Shown one piece after another: positions 40,918-49,799 of a stretch of DNA of 58,777 bases. The stretch is from Empedobacter stercoris. GTDB taxonomy: Bacteria; Bacteroidota; Bacteroidia; Flavobacteriales; Weeksellaceae. The DNA is taken from NCBI RefSeq assembly GCF_020281205.1, contig NZ_JACXZC010000019.1, forward strand, positions 1 through 58,777, in the 5' to 3' direction. Positions within the stretch are counted from its first letter, which is position 1. Every line of letters starts with the position of its first letter. Both the position numbers and the translations under genes were made by a program. The notes under the pieces are model-generated. The model did no database searches. It saw only the letters and a program-made list of their open reading frames with translations, and was not told the DNA's origin.

Positions 40918-42825
40918 ATGGATTACAAAACTTTATACTCAAAAAGTATTGAAGAACCCGAACTCTTTTGGAAAGAGGAAGCTTACAAATTGGCTTGGTC
41001 AACTTACCCTGAAGAAATTTTAAGAAAAAATGAAAATGGCTATTATTCATGGTTTGTAGATGGAAAAATCAACATGAGCCGTTTGGCTTTAGAGGAAAAT
41101 ATTAAAGCTGGTCGTGGCGAACAAAATGCGTTAATATATGATTCACCCGTAACTGGAGTTAAACAGAAAATAACATACAACGAATTATTAGATAAAGTTA
41201 GTCGTTTTGCAGGTGGATTAACTTCATTAGGACTAACGAAAGGCGATACAGCCATTATTTATATGCCGATGATACCTGAAGCTATTGTAGCTATGTTGGC
41301 ATGTTCAAGAATTGGTGTAATACATTCGGTGGTATTTGGAGGTTTTGCTGCTCCAGAATTAGCGATTAGAATTGATGACGCTCAACCAGATGTCATTATT
41401 TCATCTTCTTATGGTGTAGAAGTTAACCGTCAAATCAATTACAAACCTTTAATTGATGAAGCTATTAATTTAACGATATATAAACCAAAAGATATTATCA
41501 TTTTCGAACGTCCAAATCACAGCGACGATTTATCTGCAGCTAATGTACATACATACGATGAAATGTATAAACACGAACCTGTAGAACCAATAGAAGTTCC
41601 GAGTACACATCCATTATATATTCTGTATACATCTGGTACAACTTCAACTCCTAAAGGTGTTGTTCGTGATACAGGTGGCTACGCAACCGCTCTAAATTCA
41701 ACCATGAAATATTTTTATGATTTAGAACCTGGTGACACGATTCTTACAGCAAGTGATATCGGATGGGTTGTTGGACATTCTTATATTGTATATGCTCCTT
41801 TGATTTATGGCGTAACAACTGTTATATATGAAGGTAAACCTATCAAAACTCCAGATGCTGGTGCGTTTTGGCGAATGGTTGAAGAATACAAAATAAAAAA
41901 TGTATTTACTGCTCCAACAGCAATTCGTGCAATACGAAAAGAGGATCCAGAAGGAAAATTATTTCAACAATATGATACAACGAGTTTAAAACGTTTGTTT
42001 TTAGCTGGAGAACGATGCGATACTTCTACATATTATTGGTTAAAAGAAATTTCGAAACGTCCCGTTATTGATCATTGGTGGCAAACAGAAAGTGGATGGC
42101 CAATGTTAGGTATATGTACAGGATTACAAGAAATAATGCCAGAACCTGGCGCTGCAGGACTTCCTGTTTTTGGATACAACATCAAAATCGTAAACGAGGA
42201 AGGAATCGAAAATGATATAAATGAAGAAGGGCCTATTGTAATCAAACTTCCACTTCCTCCTGGATGTATGGCAAGTTTATGGCGAAACGAACACCGATTT
42301 ATTAAAGGATATTTTCAACAATTTCCTGATCATTATCTAACAGGAGATGGTGGTTACAAAGACGAAAATGGATTTGTCTTTATCACTGGTCGAACAGATG
42401 ATATTATAAATGTTGCAGGACACAGATTAAGCACAGCTACAATGGAAGAATTAGTTTCTTCTCATCCTGATGTAACGGAATGTGCTGTTGTTGGAATAAA
42501 AGATGAATTGAAAGGTCAAGTTCCAATCGGATTTATTGTTACAAAAGAAAACGCAACAAAAACTGAAGAAGAAATTGAAAAAGATTTAATTGCTTTGTTA
42601 CGTAAAGAAATTGGAGGAATAGCATGCTATAAAACAACGATTAAAGTTGATCGCTTACCAAAAACTCGAAGTGGTAAGATTTTGCGTAAAACTTTAACTC
42701 AAATTGCAGATGGAACACCATTTACAATTCCTTCTACAATAGAAGACGCGTCTGTTTTAGACGAACTAATACATGAATTCACAAGAAGAAGTATCGGCGC
42801 AGCCTTTACTTCTACAAATTCATAA
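40918..42825 (+). CDS. prpE: Propionyl-CoA/acetyl-CoA synthetase (PrpE type)
   Basis: This is a 635-residue adenylate-forming acyl-CoA ligase. The AMP-binding loop ILYTSGTTSTPKGVV, A5 HWWQTESGWPM, A7 YLTGDGGYKDENGFVFITGRTDDIINVAGHRLSTATME and the A10 lysine in LPKTRSGKILRKTL are all present. LFLAGERCDT and the overall pattern are more like propionyl-CoA synthetase than Acs. It activates propionate (and probably acetate). The N-terminal ACAS domain is present and length is normal. It is a single-gene unit ending at a strong terminator. Confidence 0.9.
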   Translation: MDYKTLYSKSIEEPELFWKEEAYKLAWSTYPEEILRKNENGYYSWFVDGKINMSRLALEENIKAGRGEQNALIYDSPVTGVKQKITYNELLDKVSRFAGGLTSLGLTKGDTAIIYMPMIPEAIVAMLACSRIGVIHSVVFGGFAAPELAIRIDDAQPDVIISSSYGVEVNRQINYKPLIDEAINLTIYKPKDIIIFERPNHSDDLSAANVHTYDEMYKHEPVEPIEVPSTHPLYILYTSGTTSTPKGVVRDTGGYATALNSTMKYFYDLEPGDTILTASDIGWVVGHSYIVYAPLIYGVTTVIYEGKPIKTPDAGAFWRMVEEYKIKNVFTAPTAIRAIRKEDPEGKLFQQYDTTSLKRLFLAGERCDTSTYYWLKEISKRPVIDHWWQTESGWPMLGICTGLQEIMPEPGAAGLPVFGYNIKIVNEEGIENDINEEGPIVIKLPLPPGCMASLWRNEHRFIKGYFQQFPDHYLTGDGGYKDENGFVFITGRTDDIINVAGHRLSTATMEELVSSHPDVTECAVVGIKDELKGQVPIGFIVTKENATKTEEEIEKDLIALLRKEIGGIACYKTTIKVDRLPKTRSGKILRKTLTQIADGTPFTIPSTIEDASVLDELIHEFTRRSIGAAFTSTNS

Positions 42826-42847
42826 TTTTTTTTTCCATTCACTATTC

Positions 42848-42882
42848 AAAAAGCAGTAATCTCTGGATTACTGCTTTTTTTT
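42848..42882. terminator. Bidirectional terminator
   Basis: The stem AAAAAGCAGTAAT / ATTACTGCTTTTT with loop CTCTGG lies between convergent prpE and the ankyrin gene. Confidence 0.88.
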
Positions 42883-42900
42883 ATGAATTAAACTTATTGA

Positions 42901-43419
42901 TTACATTGTTGTTAACAATTCGATCATTTCTTTATTTTCTTGCAATAACGCATGATCTTTTGCTGTCTTTCCATTAAAGTCTTTAATATTAAGATCTGCA
43001 CCTTTTTCAATCAACTTTTTAGCAATATCATTTCTACCAAACGTAACTGCAAAAATTAATGAAGTAGCTCCATTAAAATTAACTTGGTTTACATCTGCTT
43101 GGTGAGCTAATAAAACATCTACCATTTCTTGATAACCTTTAAACGCAGCTCCCATCAAGGCATTGTTACCCGATTTATCCTGAGCATTTGGATTCGCTCC
43201 ATTTTTTAACAAGGACAAAACCGCTTCCTTGTTATCATTATAAACCGCTAAAATCAAAGGAGTAAAACCTCTATCATTAGCCTGATTAACATCTGCACCT
43301 TTTGTAATTAATTGTTCGATTAATGCAATATCATTCTCTCTTGACGCAGTATATAAATCTTGTGCAATTACTGTGTAAGTTGTTAGAAAAAAGACGAATG
43401 CTAAGAATAATTTTTTCAT
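42901..43419 (-). CDS. Exported ankyrin-repeat protein
   Basis: The product has 172 residues, with a signal peptide (MKKLFLAFVFFLTTYTVIAQ). Four to five ankyrin repeats follow: NDIALIEQLITKGADVNQANDRGFTPLILAVYNDNKEAVLSLLKNGANPNAQDKSGNNALMGAAFK and so on. The protein is therefore periplasmic. It is preceded on the same strand by an exported catalase gene (60-base gap); catalase plus ankyrin pairs are known in Pseudomonas (KatB-AnkB), where the ankyrin protein supports catalase activity. A similar partner role is inferred here. Confidence 0.88.
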   Translation of the reverse strand: MKKLFLAFVFFLTTYTVIAQDLYTASRENDIALIEQLITKGADVNQANDRGFTPLILAVYNDNKEAVLSLLKNGANPNAQDKSGNNALMGAAFKGYQEMVDVLLAHQADVNQVNFNGATSLIFAVTFGRNDIAKKLIEKGADLNIKDFNGKTAKDHALLQENKEMIELLTTM

Positions 43420-43479
43420 ATATTTTATTTTTCAGAAAGTCATGGAGTCAAAACCAATCGACTCCAATCCATTAATTTA

Positions 43480-45003
43480 TTATTTTGGTAAGTATTGTTT
43501 TACATCATTTATAGAAATATTGGTTGCTTTCATTAAACGTGTACCATATTCATTATTTGCTTGATAAAAATGGGCAATCATTTTGTGAACGATAACTTTA
43601 TTTTTCACTGTATTTAATGCTCCTGATAAATTTTTAATTAAATTTTCTTGATCCTTCTTAGAAAAAGATTGATACAAATCACCTGCTTGTGCAAAGTTAT
43701 TTTCTTTATCAATCACATGCTGAGTAGTTGTCGTTCCTGCAGGAAAAACTGATTTTGAATAATTGAATTTTGCGTTATCTACCACTTCAGGAACATTTGT
43801 CGATGGTTGATAATTTACATCACCTTTTTGTTCACGTAATGACATATAACCATCTTGGTTGTATGTTTTGACTTGAGTTTTTGCTGCATTTACAGGAATT
43901 TGTTGAAAATTCCCTGTTAAACGGTGGCGCTGTGTATCTGTGTAAGAAAATAATCGACCTTGTAACAATTTATCTTCTGATGCTTCGATACCTGGTACTA
44001 ATGTAGCAGGCGCAAAAGCAGCTTGCTCCACTTGTTGAAAATAATTTGTCGGATTCTCTTTCAGCGTCATTGTTCCAACTTTAATTAATTTAGCTATAGA
44101 TTCTGGCCAAACTTTTGTGACATCAACAGGATTGAAATCTAAACGTTCAAAATCTTCTCTTTTTAACATTTGAACATATAAATCCCATTTTGGAAAATTT
44201 CCTTTTTCGATTTCTTGATGTAGATCCAACGTTGCATGTTCAATAGCTGTAGATTGAATTTCGTTTGCTTCTTGCTGTGTTAAGTTCTTCACTTCTTGTT
44301 GAGGCTTCCATTTGTATTTTACATAGGTCACTTCACCTTTATTATTTACCCATTTGTAAGCATGTACACCATTCCCTTCCATCTGACGATAATTCGCAGG
44401 TATTCCGTAATCAGAAAATAACCACGTTAACATATGCGTCGATTCTGGAAGATTAGAAAAGAAATCAAATACGCGATTAGGGTCAGAAGCACCGTTTGTC
44501 AATGGAGAAGGTTTGAAAGCATGAACCATATCTGGAAATTTAATCGCATCACGAATAAAGAAAACTGGTAAATTATTTCCAACTAAATCGTAGTTACCTT
44601 GCTCCGTATAAAATTTCACTGCAAAACCACGTGGATCACGGTATGTTTCTGGTGAACCTTGTTGATGAGTTACTGTTGAAAAACGCACAAATAATGGTGT
44701 TTTTTTTCCAGCTTGTGATAAGAAATCAGCCATAGTAACCTCAGAAAAATCTTGCTCTGCTACAAATTCACCAAAAGCTCCAGCTCCTCTCGCATGAACA
44801 ACACGTTCTGGAATACGCTCTCGGTCAAAAGCTGCTAATTTTTCAATGAGATGAATATCTTCTAATAAAACTTGCCCGTTATTGCCTAATGTTTTAGAGT
44901 TTTGATTATCTCCAACAGGAGCCCCTGTATTTGTAGTTAATTGTTGTGAAAATGCAACAGTAGATAGAAAAGCTAATCCTAGTACGAAACTTCTTTTGAT
45001 CAT
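43480..45003 (-). CDS. katA: Exported haem catalase (monofunctional)
   Basis: The product has 507 residues, with a signal peptide (MIKRSFVLGLAFLSTVAFSQ). It breaks down hydrogen peroxide in the periplasm. The active-site His70 is in RERIPERVVHARGAGAFGEF, the Asn in NLPVFFIRDAIKFPD, and the haem-ligand Tyr in RLFSYTDTQRHRL (about 357). Small-subunit (clade 3) length is normal. The upstream region carries an exact minus-7 box TAGTTTTG (45044-45051) and AT-rich palindromes. It is followed by an exported ankyrin protein. Confidence 0.93.
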   Translation of the reverse strand: MIKRSFVLGLAFLSTVAFSQQLTTNTGAPVGDNQNSKTLGNNGQVLLEDIHLIEKLAAFDRERIPERVVHARGAGAFGEFVAEQDFSEVTMADFLSQAGKKTPLFVRFSTVTHQQGSPETYRDPRGFAVKFYTEQGNYDLVGNNLPVFFIRDAIKFPDMVHAFKPSPLTNGASDPNRVFDFFSNLPESTHMLTWLFSDYGIPANYRQMEGNGVHAYKWVNNKGEVTYVKYKWKPQQEVKNLTQQEANEIQSTAIEHATLDLHQEIEKGNFPKWDLYVQMLKREDFERLDFNPVDVTKVWPESIAKLIKVGTMTLKENPTNYFQQVEQAAFAPATLVPGIEASEDKLLQGRLFSYTDTQRHRLTGNFQQIPVNAAKTQVKTYNQDGYMSLREQKGDVNYQPSTNVPEVVDNAKFNYSKSVFPAGTTTTQHVIDKENNFAQAGDLYQSFSKKDQENLIKNLSGALNTVKNKVIVHKMIAHFYQANNEYGTRLMKATNISINDVKQYLPK

Positions 45004-45043
45004 AATTATAGTTTTAATCTTTATTTATTATTTTAAGACACCA

Positions 45044-45051
45044 CAAAACTA
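45044..45051 (-). promoter_or_regulatory. Catalase promoter, minus-7 TAGTTTTG
   Basis: This is an exact TAnnTTTG match on the minus strand, with a leader of about 34 bases. Upstream lie a small palindrome ATCTATTAGAT (45084-45094) and a TTATAATAATTA stretch (45106-45117) resembling a PerR box half plus core. Confidence 0.5.
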
Positions 45052-45214
45052 TAACCAGTCAAACTATAAATCAAATCTATAAAATCTATTAGATATAATT
45101 AATTTTTATAATAATTAAGTCTCAACAAATTAGTCAACTCAAATCATAGATATATTATTTTACAATAGATTAATAAATTAATACTATACCAGAACTGTTG
45201 ATTTATAAAATTCA

Positions 45215-45240
45215 TAAAAAAAACCGCTATACAGCGGTTT
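45215..45240 (-). terminator. Terminator of the 54-residue gene
   Basis: The stem AAACCGCT / AGCGGTTT with loop GTAT is followed by a T-run on the minus strand. Confidence 0.8.
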
Positions 45241-45254
45241 ACCTATTATATGGA

Positions 45255-45419
45255 TTAATATTTTCTGAAACGTTGAAACGAAACTGTTGGTTTTATTTTT
45301 ATTGATTCATTAGCGATCAAAATCATTACATTCAAATGTTGATTAAACTTCCATAATGAGTTTCCTTCAACCTCTACCCCTTGCGGAGTTCTAATAAGTT
45401 CTAAATTTGTGTACATCAT
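45255..45419 (-). CDS. Hypothetical small protein, 54 residues
   Basis: The frame from ATG 45419 (or 45416) to TAA at 45255 encodes MMYTNLELIRTPQGVEVEGNSLWKFNQHLNVMILIANESIKIKPTVSFQRFRKY. Its composition is protein-like and it has its own strong terminator 15 bases after the stop, both of which argue that it is real. It has no membrane segment or signal peptide and a basic C-terminus. No family is recognised. It lies alone between catalase and recG. Confidence 0.55.
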   Translation of the reverse strand: MMYTNLELIRTPQGVEVEGNSLWKFNQHLNVMILIANESIKIKPTVSFQRFRKY

Positions 45420-45599
45420 AATCTGTGTGTGTTTTTGGTTGACGCTAATATTATGTTAAAAAATAATTATTTTGTTAATTCATTTTAACATGCTTAATAA
45501 AATTAAAAGTTTCCTATTATACGCGATATTTATAAATTCATTTAAAAACATCACATATTATACCAAAAAAATTTTTACCTATTTATTTAATGTTAAATT

Positions 45600-47705
45600 T
45601 TAAGAAATTTGACTCCAACCTACTTTATCTTTATGATTTTCGATAAAATATTTTTTTGTATTTTGATAAATTGGTGATGACAAAGTTGCGTCTTGATTTA
45701 AGATAATTTCAACACATTTTCTTGCTGCATACAACACTTCTTTATCTTTTGACAAATCAGCAATTTTAAGATTTAGAACACCACTTTGTTGCGTTCCCAT
45801 CATATCACCTGGACCTCGCAATTCCAAATCTACCTCTGCAACTTGAAATCCATCATTGGTTTGACACATCGTTTGAATGCGACGTTTCGAAACGTCATTC
45901 AATTTTCCTCCTGTCATCAAAATACAATAGGATTGCTCTGCACCTCGCCCTACACGTCCACGAAGTTGATGCAGTTGAGAAAGTCCAAATCGTTCAGAGT
46001 TTTCGATAATCATTACCGAAGCATTAGGCACATTAACACCCACCTCTATCACAGTTGTTGCAACTAAAATTTGTGTTTCATGATTTTTGAAACGATTCAT
46101 TTCAAATTCTTTATCAGCAGGCTTTTGCCTTCCATGTACTATACTAATTCCATATTCTGGTAAAGGAAAAGCACGCGAAATACTTTCGTAACCATCCATC
46201 AAATCTTTTAACTCTAATTTTGCAGACTCTTCAATTAACGGATAAACAACATATATTTGACGACCTTTGGCAATTTCATCTTTCATAAATTTAAAAACAC
46301 TTAACCGATGCGCATCTGTTTTATGAAGAGTCTTTATTGGCTTTCTACCTTTTGGTAACTCATCGATCACAGAAACATCTAAATCGCCATACATTGTCAT
46401 AGATAATGTCCGAGGAATTGGCGTTGCTGTCATCACTAGAATGTGAGGTGGAAGTTTAGCTTTACGCCAAAATTTAGCACGTTGAGCCACACCAAAACGA
46501 TGTTGTTCATCAATAATCGCTAATCCTAAATTCTGAAAAATAACGTTATCTTCTAATAAGGCATGTGTTCCGATAATGATTTTTAGATTTCCATTTTCTA
46601 AATTCTCAAGAATTGGTTGACGTCTTTTTTTCGTGACCGAACCTGTTAACAATTCAACAGAAACATCTAAGCCGTTCAATAATTCTGTAATACTTTCATA
46701 ATGTTGTTGTGCCAAAATTTCGGTTGGCGCAATTAAAGCAGCTTGATAGCCATTATCTACTGCGATCAACATCGTTAACAATGCAACCATTGTTTTTCCT
46801 GAACCTACATCTCCTTGCAATAAACGATTCATTTGTGCAGGTTGACGAAGATCAGAGCGAATTTCTTTAACCACTCTTTTTTGAGCATTTGTCAGTTCAA
46901 AAGGTAAATATTCGTTGTAAAACCTATTGAAATAATGACCAATTTCTGGAAAAGAATTACTTCTATTCTTTTGTTTATTAACTGCTTTTTGAGAAAGATT
47001 AGCTAAATTCAGAAAGAAAAATTCTTCAAATTTTAAACGTCGAATAGCAGCATTTAATTCTGTTAAATCCTTTGGAAAATGAATCGCTTTTAAGGCTTCA
47101 TTTCGTCCAACTAATTTATAATGATCAATTACATTTTGAGGTAAATTTTCAGGAATATCGATTTTTTCAGCAAAAAGGTTCATCATCATTTTCTGAAGAA
47201 CTCGATTTGTAATTCCTTTTTTCGTTAATTTTTCTGTGCTTGGATAAATAGGAAATAAACCAAGTGGAATATTCTTAGCATCTTCAACTAATTCTATCTC
47301 AGGATGCGTAATACTAAGATTGTTATTGAATAAATTTGGTTTCCCATAAAGCACAACTTCTTTGAAAAGATCATTTTTTAGTTTCTCTTTTTGCCAAGAT
47401 GAAACCTTGAACCAAACCAATTCCAACGTTCCTGTTCCATCCTGAAACTTCCCAACTAAACGCTTTACTTTACCTTGATTTATTTCTTCTAACTGAACAA
47501 TTTTGCCTTTTAATTGAATTTCGGCAGCTGTAGATGAAATTTCAGAAATTTTATAAAATTTCGATTTATCAACATAACGAAAAGGAAAATGTTGTATCAA
47601 ATCTTCGTATCTAAAAATTCTGAATTCACTTTGCAGTGTTTTAGCACGCTCAGGACCAGCTCCCTTCAAATATTCTATGGTTTTCTTTAATGGATTTTGA
47701 TACAT
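45600..47705 (-). CDS. recG: ATP-dependent DNA helicase RecG
   Basis: This is a 701-residue superfamily 2 helicase that remodels stalled replication forks and Holliday junctions. The N-terminal wedge/OB domain (about 40-150) includes FPFRYVDKSKFYKI and IQLKGKIVQLEEI. Walker A is RLLQGDVGSGKTMVALL near 298, DEQH-type Walker B is IIDEQHRFGVAQR, then VMTATPIPRTLSM, and motif VI ends in QLHQLRGRVGRGAEQSYC. Length is normal. It is a single gene, divergent from the thioredoxin-fold gene at 47817. Confidence 0.96.
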   Translation of the reverse strand: MYQNPLKKTIEYLKGAGPERAKTLQSEFRIFRYEDLIQHFPFRYVDKSKFYKISEISSTAAEIQLKGKIVQLEEINQGKVKRLVGKFQDGTGTLELVWFKVSSWQKEKLKNDLFKEVVLYGKPNLFNNNLSITHPEIELVEDAKNIPLGLFPIYPSTEKLTKKGITNRVLQKMMMNLFAEKIDIPENLPQNVIDHYKLVGRNEALKAIHFPKDLTELNAAIRRLKFEEFFFLNLANLSQKAVNKQKNRSNSFPEIGHYFNRFYNEYLPFELTNAQKRVVKEIRSDLRQPAQMNRLLQGDVGSGKTMVALLTMLIAVDNGYQAALIAPTEILAQQHYESITELLNGLDVSVELLTGSVTKKRRQPILENLENGNLKIIIGTHALLEDNVIFQNLGLAIIDEQHRFGVAQRAKFWRKAKLPPHILVMTATPIPRTLSMTMYGDLDVSVIDELPKGRKPIKTLHKTDAHRLSVFKFMKDEIAKGRQIYVVYPLIEESAKLELKDLMDGYESISRAFPLPEYGISIVHGRQKPADKEFEMNRFKNHETQILVATTVIEVGVNVPNASVMIIENSERFGLSQLHQLRGRVGRGAEQSYCILMTGGKLNDVSKRRIQTMCQTNDGFQVAEVDLELRGPGDMMGTQQSGVLNLKIADLSKDKEVLYAARKCVEIILNQDATLSSPIYQNTKKYFIENHKDKVGWSQIS

Positions 47706-47791
47706 TTTTCTACTTTAGAAAGTCGCAATTTACCAAATTTTAACGACAAACTATGTCATCTATGTTACAAAATAAGCTCGTAGAATTACTT

Positions 47792-47799
47792 TATATTTG
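47792..47799 (+). promoter_or_regulatory. Promoter of the thioredoxin-fold gene, minus-7 TATATTTG
   Basis: This is an exact TAnnTTTG match 17 bases before the ATG at 47817. Confidence 0.55.
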
Positions 47800-47816
47800 T
47801 ATAAAATAATAAACAA

Positions 47817-48410
47817 ATGAAATTAGAAGAATACATCAACAAAGGTTTAACGTACGAAGATTATATCACACGTGTAGAAGATGAATTAGAAAATGAAATC
47901 GAAAACGATGATCCGAAAGAATATGTGCAATATTATGCGTTGGGATTACAACGTATGAATAGAGTTTATAAAACGTTTAAATTAAATCCTACTCAAGAAA
48001 CACGTATAAAATCGACTGCAAATAATTTTAAATTATTAATTATTACAGAGGGATGGTGTGGTGACGCTTCTCAAATTTTACCAGTTGTAGAGCGATTTGC
48101 AAATGCCTTAAACGTTTCTACACATTATATTTTCAGAGATGAGAATATGGATTTAATGGAAAAATACAAAACAAATGGAGCTGCTTCTATTCCAATTATT
48201 ATTGGTGTAAATGAGGATAATGAAGAAGCTTTTCGTTTTGGCCCTCGTCCAAAAGCTGGAATGGAAATGTTAGCTCGTTTTAAAAATAATCCTGATAAAT
48301 ATTCAGCAGATGAATTTCACGAAGATTTACAAAACTTTTACAACAAGAACAAAGGAGAAGATATTGTAAATGAAATTTTAGATTTAATCGACGAAAATAT
48401 CGCGAATTAA
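47817..48410 (+). CDS. Thioredoxin-family protein with a WCGDA site
   Basis: The product has 197 residues, cytoplasmic. A helical N-terminal part (MKLEEYINKGLTYEDYITRVEDELENEI) is followed by a thioredoxin fold with LLIITEGWCGDASQILPVVERFAN. The active site has a single cysteine (Cys81); the second Cys of CxxC is replaced by Ala in WCGDA. The cis-Pro loop ASIPIIIGV is present. It is therefore unlikely to be a dithiol oxidoreductase. Such WCGDA proteins are common in Bacteroidota and of unknown function. A TlpA-like gene follows on the same strand. Confidence 0.8.
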   Translation: MKLEEYINKGLTYEDYITRVEDELENEIENDDPKEYVQYYALGLQRMNRVYKTFKLNPTQETRIKSTANNFKLLIITEGWCGDASQILPVVERFANALNVSTHYIFRDENMDLMEKYKTNGAASIPIIIGVNEDNEEAFRFGPRPKAGMEMLARFKNNPDKYSADEFHEDLQNFYNKNKGEDIVNEILDLIDENIAN

Positions 48411-48478
48411 TCAGGTTTTTCAATTTGTTCAACTTGTTAATTGTTTGCATCTTTGTGTAAGATTTTTTTTAAAAAAAT

Positions 48479-49039
48479 ATGAAAGGAAATAAACAAATTA
48501 TTTTTGCTATCGTTGTAGTAGTTGCTTTAGTTGCTATAATGTTTACACCGGTTGGTACATTTTTTAAAAATAAAATGGAAGATAATAGCCACATTGCTGG
48601 TGCTGATGTAGAGTTATCAGAAAGTGATTATGATATTGATTTGATTGGATATAATGGAGCAACAAATACTAACTTGCTTGATTTCAAAAAAAGTGGGGAA
48701 GTCGTTTTTCTAAACTTTTGGGGAAGTTGGTGCCCTCCTTGTGTTGCAGAAATGCCAACTATTCAGAAATTATATGAGGCAAAAGGACAAAAAGTTAAAT
48801 TTGTACTGGTTACAATTCAAGATAAACCGAAAGTTTTTAATCCATTTTTGGAAAAAAATAATTATACAATGCCCGTTTATGAGCCAAATAGTCCAATATC
48901 AAATAATATGTTACCGAAAGTTTTTCCAACTACTTACATCTTAAATAAAAAAGGAGAAGTTGTATTAAAAGAAACAAAAACAAGAGATTGGAACGATAAA
49001 GAAATTAATGATCTGTTAGATCAATTAGTTGCAGAATAA
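48479..49039 (+). CDS. TlpA-like membrane-anchored thiol-disulfide oxidoreductase
   Basis: The product has 186 residues. One N-terminal transmembrane anchor (IIFAIVVVVALVAIMFTP) is followed by a periplasmic thioredoxin domain with the WCPPC site (Cys85, Cys88) in FLNFWGSWCPPCVAEMP and the cis-Pro in KVFPTTYIL. It is a ResA/TlpA-type reductant, probably used in cytochrome c maturation or disulfide control in the periplasm. It is followed by a strong terminator. Confidence 0.9.
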   Translation: MKGNKQIIFAIVVVVALVAIMFTPVGTFFKNKMEDNSHIAGADVELSESDYDIDLIGYNGATNTNLLDFKKSGEVVFLNFWGSWCPPCVAEMPTIQKLYEAKGQKVKFVLVTIQDKPKVFNPFLEKNNYTMPVYEPNSPISNNMLPKVFPTTYILNKKGEVVLKETKTRDWNDKEINDLLDQLVAE

Positions 49040-49059
49040 TTTCATTCTAAAAACATATA

Positions 49060-49096
49060 AAGCGTCATTAATTTAATTATTAATGACGTTTTTTTA
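49060..49096 (+). terminator. Hairpin terminator
   Basis: The stem GCGTCATTAAT / ATTAATGACGT, with an AT-only loop, ends in T7. Confidence 0.85.
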
Positions 49097-49110
49097 TTGT
49101 CATTCTTTTT

Positions 49111-49662
49111 CTAATTTTCTCTCATCGAAGCAAGTTGTAATAAAGAAGTTGCGGTATTATGATTTCTTGTTGTTGCACTTACTTGTAGTAAATTTTCGAA
49201 AAAATTATTGGTCAATTTTGTTTTTCCATATCCAAATGGACAGTACAAATAAACCAATTCATTCTTGATTTCGTATTGTTCATCTTCGGCTTTTATATGT
49301 TCAATTTTCTCCTTATCAAATTCTGCTGGTTGATTTCCCAAAAAAGTGTAATATAAAAACTCTTTATCGAGTGTAGAATCGTGAAGAAAAGGATTCTCCT
49401 CTATGATACGTTTTAATTTATCTATGGTAAGAATTAAGACTGGAACTTCGAAAGCAAGTGATTCAGCAATTTTATCATGAATTAAATCTGCTATTTCTTT
49501 GAGATTGGTCAATTTTGAAGAAAAAACCGCATTACCACTTTGAACATAAGTTGTCACATTCACAAAAGATAAATCTTCTAAAAGCTTCGTTAAAACATCC
49601 ATTTTGATGATTTTTTTTCCGCTAACGTTGATTCCTCTTAGAATCACAATAAATGTATTCAT
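49111..49662 (-). CDS. DUF1697 domain-containing protein
   Basis: The product has 183 residues. The family opening FIVILRGINVSGKKIIKMDVLTKLLEDLSFVNVTTYVQSGNAVFSSK is unmistakable; the fold is ferredoxin-like and cytoplasmic. The ending NNFFENLLQVSATTRNHNTATSLLQLASM is the conserved C-terminal motif. DUF1697 proteins are widespread single-gene proteins without an established function. Length is normal. Confidence 0.9.
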   Translation of the reverse strand: MNTFIVILRGINVSGKKIIKMDVLTKLLEDLSFVNVTTYVQSGNAVFSSKLTNLKEIADLIHDKIAESLAFEVPVLILTIDKLKRIIEENPFLHDSTLDKEFLYYTFLGNQPAEFDKEKIEHIKAEDEQYEIKNELVYLYCPFGYGKTKLTNNFFENLLQVSATTRNHNTATSLLQLASMREN

Positions 49663-49799
49663 AACCTACTTTGTTGACACTAAATTAGTTCATTTAGGAT
49701 TAAAAATAAACCTAAATTTTAGAATTACAACTACAAAAAAATAAATTAAACATGTTATTTTATGATTAACAATTAATATATTAGATTAAATTAAAAAGT

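Noticed and set aside
40900-40920. CA-rich run directly before the prpE start codon, possible phase-variable repeat
   Set aside because: Only about five CA units occur and they are not cleanly uniform. This is too short for likely slippage control.
42901-43419. Ankyrin-repeat protein as a secreted effector
   Set aside because: It has an ordinary signal peptide and sits behind an exported catalase, which fits the known catalase-ankyrin partnership better than an effector role.
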